A DNA stretch of 64,000 nucleotides from Polynucleobacter sp. TSB-Sco08W16 (lineage in GTDB: Bacteria; Pseudomonadota; Gammaproteobacteria; Burkholderiales; Burkholderiaceae), in the NCBI RefSeq assembly GCF_018687455.1, contig NZ_CP061291.1, forward strand, positions 1,116,001-1,180,000, written 5' to 3'. Position numbers and translations under genes: made by a program. Each line of letters opens with the position of its first letter. Within the stretch, counting starts at the first letter, position 1. The notes beneath the pieces are model-generated. The model was not told where the DNA came from and ran no database searches. It saw only the letters and a program-made list of their open reading frames with translations. Shown piece by piece: positions 36,170-44,056 of the stretch.

Positions 36170-37228
36170 TTACTCCCAAGCAGCCCTTGGATAGAAGAAG
36201 ACGCCATGAGGAGACTTGCCCACCGGAATGACATCTACCAATTTCATTGAGGGAATGTCGATGATGCCCACCTTCTTAGCAAAGCGGAAAGTGACCCACA
36301 TTATTTTGCCGTCAGGCGTAATCTCCATATCATCCGGACCAGAGGGCAGACCCGTGATATCGCCTGTCTTCTCTAAGGTTTGCATATCAATCAAACTAAT
36401 AGAGGGGGCGATGCGGTTGCTCACAAAGACGTGACGCTTATCACCCAAGGGGCGGAAATTATGGGCACCCTTACCCGTTGGAATACGTTTTACTTCTTTA
36501 CGATTTTTCCAGTCGATGACCTGCACATTGTCTTCGCCAGTAATACCGACCAAGAGATATTGATCGCCAGGAGTCATCCATAAGCCTGCGGGAACTTTAC
36601 CAGTGGGCATAGTCCAAAGCACTGTTTGGGTTTCTAAATCAATTGCAGCGAGCTGACTAGAGTCTTGCAAAGTAATGAAAGCGATTTTGCTATCTGCAGT
36701 AAATGCAATGTGACTTGGTGTTTTAGCTAATTTAATAGTCTTAGCCAATTTAAGGTCTGCACCATTCGCAGCATAAATGTCGACGCGGTTTAAGCGATTG
36801 CCATTCACTACAAACCATTTGCGATTCGGTGAATATCCGATCTGATAAGGATCAATGATGTTCGGCAAGTGCCCTGTGATTTCACCGGTGATGGGATTCA
36901 TCAACACAACATCATTACCAGCAGCATTGGCTACCAATAAGGTTTTCTGATCTGGGGTCATCATGAGGTGATGTGGCTCTTTTCCGACTGGAAAAGTTTT
37001 CACCACTTGACGGGTGGTCATGTCAATCAGACTTACTGATGCAGAGCCTGAATTCAGAATCACGGCCAATTTAGGTTGTGTGTTTGTTGCGCCAGGTGGC
37101 TGAGACACCCCCAGAGGAGCGCTAGCATTTGGGGCAGTTTGGGCAAGTAGGAAAGAGCTTGGAAAAGAGGTCAATAAAGCCGATACCGCAATAATGCGAA
37201 TGCTTCTAAAGAGGGTGAATTTATACAT
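36170..37228 (-). CDS. Exported YVTN-type beta-propeller protein
   Basis: A 352-residue secreted or periplasmic protein: signal peptide of about 29 residues (ending SFLLAQT), a short linker, then repeated blades of about 40 residues with patterns such as PHHLMMTPDQKTLLVANAAGNDV, PSHIAFTADSKIAFITLQDSS, PAGLWMTPGDQYLLVGITGEDNV and PDDMEITPDGKIMWVTFRFAKKV. It resembles YncE/cytochrome-cd1-type propellers but carries no heme motif. Function unknown. First gene of a run in which the deacetylase starts 4 bases later. Confidence 0.85.
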   Translation of the reverse strand: MYKFTLFRSIRIIAVSALLTSFPSSFLLAQTAPNASAPLGVSQPPGATNTQPKLAVILNSGSASVSLIDMTTRQVVKTFPVGKEPHHLMMTPDQKTLLVANAAGNDVVLMNPITGEITGHLPNIIDPYQIGYSPNRKWFVVNGNRLNRVDIYAANGADLKLAKTIKLAKTPSHIAFTADSKIAFITLQDSSQLAAIDLETQTVLWTMPTGKVPAGLWMTPGDQYLLVGITGEDNVQVIDWKNRKEVKRIPTGKGAHNFRPLGDKRHVFVSNRIAPSISLIDMQTLEKTGDITGLPSGPDDMEITPDGKIMWVTFRFAKKVGIIDIPSMKLVDVIPVGKSPHGVFFYPRAAWE

Positions 37229-37286
37229 ACCCCTATTGTAAGCAATGCAGGGGCTTAAAAGACCCCTAAATATTGGTGGATTTGAC

Positions 37287-40200
37287 CTAGCGCAAGCTCG
37301 CTAAAACTTTTTCCAGGCGCTTTAGAGACATTGGGGTTGGCGTTTTGAGCTCTTGCGCGTAAAGAGCCACCCTTAACTCCTCTAATTGCCACCTGAAATC
37401 CAGCAGGGCCTGGTCTTCTGTCATGACATAAGCCGAACCCTTATTGCCTTGCATGAGTTTTTGCCAGGGTCTCGCTACAGACTCCCAGTCTTTCTGGCAT
37501 TGTGCGTCTCTGGGCGGATTCGATCGCATCTTATCGATTCGCATGGCGATGGCCTTGAGGTAGCGCGGCAAGTGCACCAATTGCGCATAAGGAATCTCCG
37601 CAACAAACTTGGGGAAGATAAGACCTTGGACTTGGGTCTGAATATCAGCATAAGCGGCTGCTGAAGCAGCTTTCGCTTGCGCCATCTTCTTCTGCAGGTC
37701 CGCATAAGCCTGTAAAGCGGCCAATGCATGACGAGATATTTCTTGCGCAATCAAAGCAAGCCTAGGTTTGCCTGCCTGCAGTCTGTCAGAAAACTGCTCC
37801 GCATTATTAGGTAAAGACTCAGTCATAAATGCTCGCTCGATCGAGAGATTGAGAATTTGCTCAATGAGGTTTTCAACTGAACCGATATTAATAAATAAGA
37901 GTCCAAGTTCGCGCACACCTGGTAATTGTTTTTGCAAAGCCTTGAGTGTGTCTTTATTCCCAAGTGCAAATAGACGACGTAATCCTTGGGCATGTTGCTT
38001 GCGAGCCTCGAGCAAATCATCAAATACCTCAAGATCACAAAAGTCTCCGCGATCGATCAGCGCGGGGTAGCCAAATAAAGTCTTATTACCCTTTTGTATT
38101 TCCAGTGTCTCCGGCAACTCGCCAAACTCCCAAGAGCGATAGCCACCCTGCGCTACCTGCCTTGCTGGATCTGCCTTGCCGGAATGAGCGCTTGTTTTAC
38201 TGCTGGGCTCGATACCCAACTCTGCCTGAACTACTTCTTGAGCAACCGCCTGAAATGCATCGCGTGCCGTCTGCCCATACTCAGAGCGTAAACGCGCTAA
38301 GTTACGCTCTACTTCCAACTGACGTCCATGCTCATCAATTAAACGAAAGTTCATTGATGAATGGAGTGGCAAAGCTTCTGGTCTAAAGTCCGTTCTTTTA
38401 ATTTCTAGGCCACGCTCTTTACGTATGTCATCAATCAAGCTATCCAGAAAATCACCTACACCAAATTGCTTGGCATCGAGTCTTCTCTCTAAATACGATT
38501 TAGCGTAATCCGGTAAAGGCACGCAATGGCGCCGGAGTTTTTGTGGCAAGGTTTTTAGCAACAGAAGGATTTTCTCTTCACACATGCCTGGCACCAACCA
38601 TTCACAACGGCGGCCATCAACTTGATTGAGTTGTGCTAGCGGCACAACCAGTGTCACACCGTCCTTTGGGCTGCCAGGCTCGAAGTGATAAGTCAGATTG
38701 AGCTCTGCTCCACCCACCTTCATGACCTTAGGATAGCGATCTACCGTGATACCTGCGGCCTCATGGCGCATGAGATCCGCTTTTTCTAAACGCAGTTGCG
38801 AATCTAAATCAGGAGTCTTCTTCAGATACGCACTGAGATCCTCCCGATTACAGATTCCCTTAGGAATGCGTGACTCATAAAAGGCAAAGAGTAAATCATC
38901 ATCCACCAACACATCTGGGCGACGTGAGCGGTGCTCAAGCGCTTCGATTTCCTTGATGAGGCGGCGGTTATGCCAAAAGAAACCAAATGTCCCAGGATAT
39001 TTTTTCTTGGCATCCGCTTCAGTCTCGCGCTGCAGTGCTGGCGTATCCATGCGCCCAAACATTTCTTCTTGGACTAAAGCTTGGCCAATAAATAGTTCGC
39101 GTGCATCCTCGGGATTATGGGGCTCATAACGCACTCGGCGTCCGTGATAAATCGGTAATCCATATAAAGTGCCACGCTCAAAGGCCAGCACCTCTCCCTG
39201 ACGGCTATCCCAGAAGGGTTCACTGAGGGATTTAATGAGGCGATGAGCAGCAACCTTTTCCACCCACTGCGGCTCGATCTTGGCAATCGTACGGGCGTAC
39301 ATGCGACTCGTTTCTTGCAGCTCACCGGCCAAAATCCAGGCGCCCGCCTTCTTGCCGATAGTCGAGCCCGGCCAGATGAATGGACGAATACCACGTGCTC
39401 CGATGTAGCCACCTGTTTTGCTATTGCGATCCTGAGACTTCTCATCCTCTTCTTTTTTGGCAACGTAACCCAGCAAACCCGTCAACAAAGAGAGGTGTAC
39501 TTGTTCGTACGTCGCTGAAAGCGCATTTTCTTTCCAGCCCTTCTCACCCAACATCGTGTGAAGTTGTCCATGCACATCACGCCACTCACGCAAACGCCGC
39601 GGCGATAAAAATTTACTACGGCATAGGTTTTCTAATTGACGATTGCTATGCTTGTGTTGAAGCGCATCTTGATACCAATCCCACAGCTTCACAAAGCTTA
39701 AAAATTCAGAACGCTCATCGGCAAATTGAAGATGGGCTTGGTCTGCAGCCGCACCTTGGTCCATCGGTCGCTCACGCGGATCTTGCGTAGCCAAAGCAGA
39801 GGCAATGATGGTCACCTCTCTTAAGGCGTTATGCTCCTTGGCAGCGAGCAGCATCCTACCAATGCGTGGATCGAGTGGTAAGTCAGCTAGTTGCTTGCCA
39901 ATATGGGTTAATTTGAAACTGTGATTGCTGTCCTTAGCATCTTCGGTCTGGGCATCATCAAACTCAATAGCTCCTAATTCATCTAGAAGTTGCACACCAT
40001 CGGCAATCGCTCTACCTAATGGTTTATCAATAAAGGGAAAGTGCTGAATTTTAGATAAGCGTAGCGAGCTCATCCTAAGCAATACTGCCGCAAGTGAGCT
40101 ACGAAGAATTTCGGGGTCGGTAAATTTTGGGCGCCCCAGATAGTCTTGTTCGCTATACAAACGTACGCAAATACCATCTGATACACGGCCGCAACGGCCT

Positions 40201-41324
40201 GCTCTTTGATTTGCAGCCGCTTGTGAAATCGGCTCAATCTGTAACTGCTCTACCTTATTACGATAAGAGTAGCGTTTGACTCTAGCCAATCCGCTATCTA
40301 TCACATAGCGAATATTGGGAACCGTTAAAGATGTCTCAGCAACGTTAGTTGTCAAAATAATGCGGCGGCCGTTTCCAGGGGAAAAGACCCTCTCTTGTTC
40401 AGCCACAGACTGACGCGCAAATAAACTCAACACCTCCGGATGAAAACGTTGTTGCAGCACATGATCCTTACGCAATGCTTCTGCGCAGTCTCGGATCTCG
40501 CGCTCACCCGGCAGAAAAACCAATACATCTCCGGCGCCACCGGCACCCTCTCGCCAGACTTTGGTGATCTCTTCAGTAACTGCATCGGGGATTTCTTTAG
40601 CAGTTTTGGATTCTTTTTTGCCATCAGGCTTGGCATCGGGCTCAAGTGGTGAATAACGCTGCTCAACCGGAAATAACCTACCACTGACTTCAATCACTGG
40701 AGCTACCTTGCCATTTATTGCAAAGTGCTCAGCAAAGCGCTGGGCATCGATCGTTGCAGAAGTGATAATCAACTTAAGGTCGGGTCGCTTAGGAAGCAGC
40801 TGCCTGAGGTAGCCCAACAAGAAATCAATATTCAAACTGCGCTCATGGGCTTCGTCAATGATGAGCGTGTCATAAGCCTTCAGCTGAGGATCACGCTGTG
40901 TTTCCGCCAACAAAATGCCGTCAGTCATCAACTTAATGGATGCGGTATGACTATTCTTATCTGCAAAGCGCACCTGATAGCCGACATCCTGACCAATGGG
41001 GGATCCCAACTCTTGAGCAATCCTCTTGGCCGTAGCTGTGGCAGCGATCCGCCTTGGCTGAGTATGTCCAATCAGCTTGCCGCCATTAATGGTCCCCCGA
41101 CCAAGATCTAAGCAAATCTTTGGTAGCTGGGTTGTCTTACCTGAGCCTGTCTCACCACACACAATGACAACCTGATGGCTCTGCAAGGCACCCTTGATGA
41201 GTTGGCGTTGACCGGAGACCGGCAATTCTTCCGGAAAGCGGATCTCCAGCCTACGCCCGGTGTTGGAAGCAGGCACAGGCTTCGTGATTGATTTGGGTTT
41301 TTGTTGGTTTATAGGCTCTTGCAC
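37287..41324 (-). CDS. hrpA: ATP-dependent RNA helicase HrpA
   Basis: A 1345-residue DEAH-box helicase, close to E. coli HrpA (1300), which rescues stalled or collided ribosomes. Order: Walker A GETGSGKTTQLP (57-68), DEAHERSLN, SAT motif (ITSATIDA), helicase C with TNVAETSLTVPNIRYVIDSG and QRAGRCGR, HA2 and OB regions, then the long DUF3418 C-terminal part (about 720-1340) specific to HrpA. The start appears to be GTG at 41324, only 17 bases from the divergent argA start. Long open frames on the opposite strand inside it are considered shadows. Confidence 0.96.
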   Translation of the reverse strand: MQEPINQQKPKSITKPVPASNTGRRLEIRFPEELPVSGQRQLIKGALQSHQVVIVCGETGSGKTTQLPKICLDLGRGTINGGKLIGHTQPRRIAATATAKRIAQELGSPIGQDVGYQVRFADKNSHTASIKLMTDGILLAETQRDPQLKAYDTLIIDEAHERSLNIDFLLGYLRQLLPKRPDLKLIITSATIDAQRFAEHFAINGKVAPVIEVSGRLFPVEQRYSPLEPDAKPDGKKESKTAKEIPDAVTEEITKVWREGAGGAGDVLVFLPGEREIRDCAEALRKDHVLQQRFHPEVLSLFARQSVAEQERVFSPGNGRRIILTTNVAETSLTVPNIRYVIDSGLARVKRYSYRNKVEQLQIEPISQAAANQRAGRCGRVSDGICVRLYSEQDYLGRPKFTDPEILRSSLAAVLLRMSSLRLSKIQHFPFIDKPLGRAIADGVQLLDELGAIEFDDAQTEDAKDSNHSFKLTHIGKQLADLPLDPRIGRMLLAAKEHNALREVTIIASALATQDPRERPMDQGAAADQAHLQFADERSEFLSFVKLWDWYQDALQHKHSNRQLENLCRSKFLSPRRLREWRDVHGQLHTMLGEKGWKENALSATYEQVHLSLLTGLLGYVAKKEEDEKSQDRNSKTGGYIGARGIRPFIWPGSTIGKKAGAWILAGELQETSRMYARTIAKIEPQWVEKVAAHRLIKSLSEPFWDSRQGEVLAFERGTLYGLPIYHGRRVRYEPHNPEDARELFIGQALVQEEMFGRMDTPALQRETEADAKKKYPGTFGFFWHNRRLIKEIEALEHRSRRPDVLVDDDLLFAFYESRIPKGICNREDLSAYLKKTPDLDSQLRLEKADLMRHEAAGITVDRYPKVMKVGGAELNLTYHFEPGSPKDGVTLVVPLAQLNQVDGRRCEWLVPGMCEEKILLLLKTLPQKLRRHCVPLPDYAKSYLERRLDAKQFGVGDFLDSLIDDIRKERGLEIKRTDFRPEALPLHSSMNFRLIDEHGRQLEVERNLARLRSEYGQTARDAFQAVAQEVVQAELGIEPSSKTSAHSGKADPARQVAQGGYRSWEFGELPETLEIQKGNKTLFGYPALIDRGDFCDLEVFDDLLEARKQHAQGLRRLFALGNKDTLKALQKQLPGVRELGLLFINIGSVENLIEQILNLSIERAFMTESLPNNAEQFSDRLQAGKPRLALIAQEISRHALAALQAYADLQKKMAQAKAASAAAYADIQTQVQGLIFPKFVAEIPYAQLVHLPRYLKAIAMRIDKMRSNPPRDAQCQKDWESVARPWQKLMQGNKGSAYVMTEDQALLDFRWQLEELRVALYAQELKTPTPMSLKRLEKVLASLR

Positions 41325-41332
41325 CCTATAAT
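41304..41332 (+). promoter_or_regulatory. Candidate argA promoter overlapping the hrpA start
   Basis: TTGGTT (41304-41309), a 17-base spacer and TATAAT (41327-41332). The -10 is consensus and ends 9 bases before the argA ATG, predicting a 5' leader of only a few bases. The promoter lies over the first codons of divergent hrpA. Confidence 0.55.
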
Positions 41333-41341
41333 TTTCTCACT

Positions 41342-42706
41342 ATGCCGACAAATGCACCGAACCAGGCCTCAAGCGCCGAAGAATCTACCTCCAACTTCCC
41401 CTTCGTAGGGTGGTTGCGCGATGTTGCGCCCTACATTCACAGCTTTCGCGAAAAGACCTTTGTCATTGCCTTTGCTGGTGAACTTGTTCAAGAGACTGGT
41501 CTTGAGAACCTCATTGAGGATATTGCAATGTTGCATGCCATGGGCATGCGGATTGTCTTGGTTCATGGTATTCGTCCGCAAATTGAAGAACAGCTCATGC
41601 TGCGCAAGATAAAGAGCAAGTTTGGTAAGAGTGCATTGCACAGCTACCGCATTACCGATGCTGCCGCCTTAGAGTGTGTCAAAGAAGCTGCTGGTGAATT
41701 ACGCCTTGATATTGAAGCGGCATTTAGCCGTGGTTTACCGAACACCCCAATGGCAGGCTCTCGTATTTCTGTGATCTCCGGTAACTTTATTACTGCGATG
41801 CCAGTAGGCGTTGTTGAAGGCACCGATTACATTCATACCGGTCTAGTGCGCAAAGTGGACTCCGGCTCTATTAGACTGTCCTTAGATAGCAACAAAATTG
41901 TTTTGCTTTCGCCCTTAGGCTTCTCACCAACAGGTCAGGCATTTAATCTGGCCTATGAGGATGTTGCTGCATCTACTGCCGCCGCCCTCAAAGCAGATAA
42001 GTTAATCTTCTTGAGCCCTTACGATGGTCTAAAGGATAGCGAAGGTGACTTCATTACTGAGCTGTCGATGCCTCAGCTGCAAGAATATATTGGTCAGAAT
42101 AAAGATATCGACTTAGGCATGAAAGGCTTGCTCACTATTGCTGGCAGAGCCATTCGTGCCGGTGTAAGCCGTGTTCACTTCCTTCCTTGCAATCAGGATG
42201 GAGCGCTATTGGAAGAGCTCTTTACCCACGATGGTATTGGCATGATGCTAGCTTCTTCCGATATTGAGAACCTGCGTGAAGCCAACCAAGATGATGTAGG
42301 CGGCATTTTGCAACTCACTATGCCCTTAGAAGATGAAGGCATCTTGGCCGCCCGCGGACAAGATGTGATTGAGCGTGATATTCAACGCTTCTCCGTCATT
42401 GAGCATGACCGAGTCCTCTTTGGTTGTGCCGCCCTCTTCCCTTTCCCAAATGGTGTTGGTGAATTAGCCTGCCTTGCAGTTGATCCTGACGTTCAGGGAT
42501 CAGGTGATGGCGAGCGTCTACTTAAGCGCATCGAAATGAGAGCCAAGCAAGAAGGCATCAAAAAATTATTTGTGCTGACTACCAGAACAGAGCATTGGTT
42601 CCTTAAGCGTGGCTTTAAACGCGCAACAGTAGATGATTTGCCGGAAGAAAGAAAACAAATTTATAACTGGGATCGCAAGTCCATGGTTTTAACTAAAGAT
42701 CTATAA
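41342..42706 (+). CDS. argA: N-acetylglutamate synthase (amino-acid N-acetyltransferase)
   Basis: A 454-residue enzyme that makes N-acetylglutamate, the first step of arginine synthesis. N-terminal amino-acid kinase-like domain (FVIAFAGELVQ, RIVLVHGIRPQIEEQL, arginine-binding regulatory domain) and C-terminal GNAT domain (GELACLAVDPDVQGSGDGERLLKRIE, the acetyl-CoA loop, and TTRTEHWFLKRGF). Length is close to E. coli ArgA (443). No other start codon fits; there is no room for a Shine-Dalgarno sequence if the upstream TATAAT is used. Feedback by arginine is expected from the kinase-like domain. Confidence 0.95.
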   Translation: MPTNAPNQASSAEESTSNFPFVGWLRDVAPYIHSFREKTFVIAFAGELVQETGLENLIEDIAMLHAMGMRIVLVHGIRPQIEEQLMLRKIKSKFGKSALHSYRITDAAALECVKEAAGELRLDIEAAFSRGLPNTPMAGSRISVISGNFITAMPVGVVEGTDYIHTGLVRKVDSGSIRLSLDSNKIVLLSPLGFSPTGQAFNLAYEDVAASTAAALKADKLIFLSPYDGLKDSEGDFITELSMPQLQEYIGQNKDIDLGMKGLLTIAGRAIRAGVSRVHFLPCNQDGALLEELFTHDGIGMMLASSDIENLREANQDDVGGILQLTMPLEDEGILAARGQDVIERDIQRFSVIEHDRVLFGCAALFPFPNGVGELACLAVDPDVQGSGDGERLLKRIEMRAKQEGIKKLFVLTTRTEHWFLKRGFKRATVDDLPEERKQIYNWDRKSMVLTKDL

Positions 42707-42740
42707 GCAAAAAAAGAGATTAATAAGAAAGGCATTACAG

Positions 42741-43013
42741 ATGGCACGGATGGTTCAATGCATCAAACTCAATAAAGAAGCAGAAGGCATGGATTTCGCT
42801 CCACTTCCTGGTGAATTGGGCAAAAAGATTTGGAATCAAGTTTCTAAAGAAGCTTGGGCCGCTTGGTTAAAACAACAAACCATGTTGATTAATGAAAACC
42901 GCCTCAATATGGCTGATCCCCGTGCTCGCCAATACCTATTGAAGCAGGTTGAAAAATACTTCTTTGAAGGCGGCGCAGATATGGCGCAAGGCTATGTGCC
43001 ACCAGCTGAATAA
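42741..43013 (+). CDS. yggX: Fe(2+)-trafficking / oxidative damage protection protein YggX
   Basis: A 90-residue protein starting MARMVQCIKLNKEAEGMDF, with the conserved Cys7 and the central NQVSKEAWAAWLKQQTMLINENRLN, hallmark of the YggX family, which supports Fe-S cluster repair and protects against oxidants. Length matches (E. coli 91). It follows argA by 34 bases with AAGGCATTAC-type ribosome site (GAAAGG) and ends before an AT-rich stretch that leads into a small RNA gene. Confidence 0.96.
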   Translation: MARMVQCIKLNKEAEGMDFAPLPGELGKKIWNQVSKEAWAAWLKQQTMLINENRLNMADPRARQYLLKQVEKYFFEGGADMAQGYVPPAE

Positions 43014-43042
43014 ATATTGATTTAAATATTTATTTTTTGGTA

Positions 43043-43071
43043 TTGACACCCGCAAAACACAGGCATAGGAT
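43043..43071 (+). promoter_or_regulatory. Strong sigma70-type promoter of the orphan small RNA
   Basis: TTGACA (43043-43048), exactly 17 bases, then TAGGAT (43066-43071). An A/T-only stretch directly upstream (about 43019-43038) could serve as an UP element. Expected start at or near G43078, which is the first base of the first predicted hairpin. Confidence 0.75.
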
Positions 43072-43077
43072 GTAATC

Positions 43078-43236
43078 GTGGTGAGGCAGTAATAGTGCCC
43101 CGCCACATTGGCGAAAGCCACTTCAGAATGAGTACATCTATGTACTCATAGGCTAAGGAACTAAATACCTTCCGAGTGCCTGTGCCATGCAAACCATGGC
43201 AAACTACCCGATGGGCATACCCCGTCGGGTTTTTTA
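43078..43236 (+). ncRNA. Probable structured small RNA, family not recognised
   Basis: An intergenic stretch of about 158 bases without a plausible gene that can fold into a series of hairpins: 43078-43106 (11-bp stem with one mismatch and a 7-base loop), 43109-43120 (TGGC-GAAA-GCCA, a GNRA tetraloop), 43128-43149 (nine or ten perfect pairs), 43155-43171 (weak, 4 bp), 43183-43201 (seven perfect pairs) and a 10-bp terminator. A near-consensus promoter starts at the right distance. It lies between convergent yggX and rpiA and leads no gene, so a free small RNA fits better than a riboswitch. It does not match 6S, SRP, RNase P or tmRNA features that I know. Confidence 0.7.
43206..43235 (+). terminator. 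Intrinsic terminator of the small RNA
   Basis: ACCCGATGGG (43206-43215), loop CATAC, CCCGTCGGGT (43221-43230): ten base pairs including one G-U, followed by a T-run (43230-43235). The minus strand has no T-run after the stem, so it works in the plus direction. Confidence 0.93.
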
Positions 43237-43250
43237 TTCCCTTTTTTCAG

Positions 43251-43961
43251 TTAGAGTGCAATCCGACTCACGCCAGAAGCATTACTGACTAGTAAAACGT
43301 TGGCCTTCTCTTTGGCAAACAGTCCTACCGTAATTACACCAGCGATTTGATTGATCTGAGATTCCATTTTTACGGGATCGGCAATTAGAAGGCCAGCAAC
43401 ATCCAAGATCCAGCCACCGTTATCCGTTACAAAGGGCTCGCTAGGGGTTTGATTCAAATCAGCGCGGGTCGTTTTTGCCAGGCGCAATGTGACTTTGCCA
43501 CCCAACTGCTCAAGCCCTCTAGTTACCACACCTTTAGCAAGCGGAATAATTTCTACAGGAAGCGCAAAGTTACCCAGCACAGGCACTTGCTTAGAAGAAT
43601 CACAAATACAAATAAATTGCTTGGCCATAGAGGCAATAATTTTTTCACGTGTGAGTGCACCACCACCGCCCTTAATCATATGGCCGGCTGGATCAATCTC
43701 ATCGGCACCATCCACATACGCTGGCAAGCTGAGTACATCATTCGGATCGAGCACCTGAAAGCCATGCTTTAGCAAGCGCTCAGTCGTAGCATTTGAACTG
43801 GACACCGTTCCTGAAAAATGATCTTTATGCGGGGCTAAGGCATCAATAAAGCAATTCGCGGTAGAACCTGTACCAATGCCCAATATCTGGCCAGCTGGCA
43901 GCTTTAAGACCTCATCTCGGGCCGCTTCGCCCACCATTTGCTTGAGTTGATCCTGATTCAT
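43251..43961 (-). CDS. rpiA: Ribose-5-phosphate isomerase A
   Basis: A 236-residue isomerase (normally 219-230) interconverting ribose-5-phosphate and ribulose-5-phosphate in the pentose phosphate pathway. Motifs: LGIGTGSTANCFIDAL (phosphate loop), YVDGADEIDPAGHMIKGGGGALTREKIIA (catalytic Asp/Glu and Lys), LPVEIIPLA. An open frame continues 38 codons upstream, almost to tal, but the ATG at 43961 (MNQDQLKQMVG) matches the family start. Divergent from tal, the neighbouring step of the same pathway. Confidence 0.95.
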   Translation of the reverse strand: MNQDQLKQMVGEAARDEVLKLPAGQILGIGTGSTANCFIDALAPHKDHFSGTVSSSNATTERLLKHGFQVLDPNDVLSLPAYVDGADEIDPAGHMIKGGGGALTREKIIASMAKQFICICDSSKQVPVLGNFALPVEIIPLAKGVVTRGLEQLGGKVTLRLAKTTRADLNQTPSEPFVTDNGGWILDVAGLLIADPVKMESQINQIAGVITVGLFAKEKANVLLVSNASGVSRIAL

Positions 43962-43997
43962 ATTTCTGCCAAATGCCTTTACTAGAATTAATGCATC

Positions 43998-44009
43998 TAT
44001 CATATGATA
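43998..44009. promoter_or_regulatory. 12-bp perfect palindrome between rpiA and tal
   Basis: TATCATATGATA is fully palindromic and contains TATGAT on both strands, so it could hold overlapping -10 boxes for divergent rpiA and tal or a dimeric operator. No good -35 partner is seen in either direction. Confidence 0.3.
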
Positions 44010-44056
44010 TTCACAAGCAACCGACCACAGCGGGACTTTTTTAGAAATATCTAGCC

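Noticed and set aside
37386..39790. Several plus-strand open frames of 90-146 codons opposite hrpA
   Set aside because: They lie inside a complete, well-conserved helicase gene, have no family resemblance and no ribosome sites.
43128..43151. Seven-codon open frame MSTSMYS inside the small RNA
   Set aside because: It coincides with a perfect hairpin and has no ribosome site; the frame is a by-product of the palindrome.
43078..43236. Known structural RNA (6S, SRP, tmRNA, RNase P) or cobalamin riboswitch
   Set aside because: No long closing rod or central bubble as in 6S, no tag-peptide or tRNA-like domain, no SRP tetraloop motif, too short for RNase P; GTGCCCCGCCAC only loosely recalls a B12-box region and there is no downstream gene to control.
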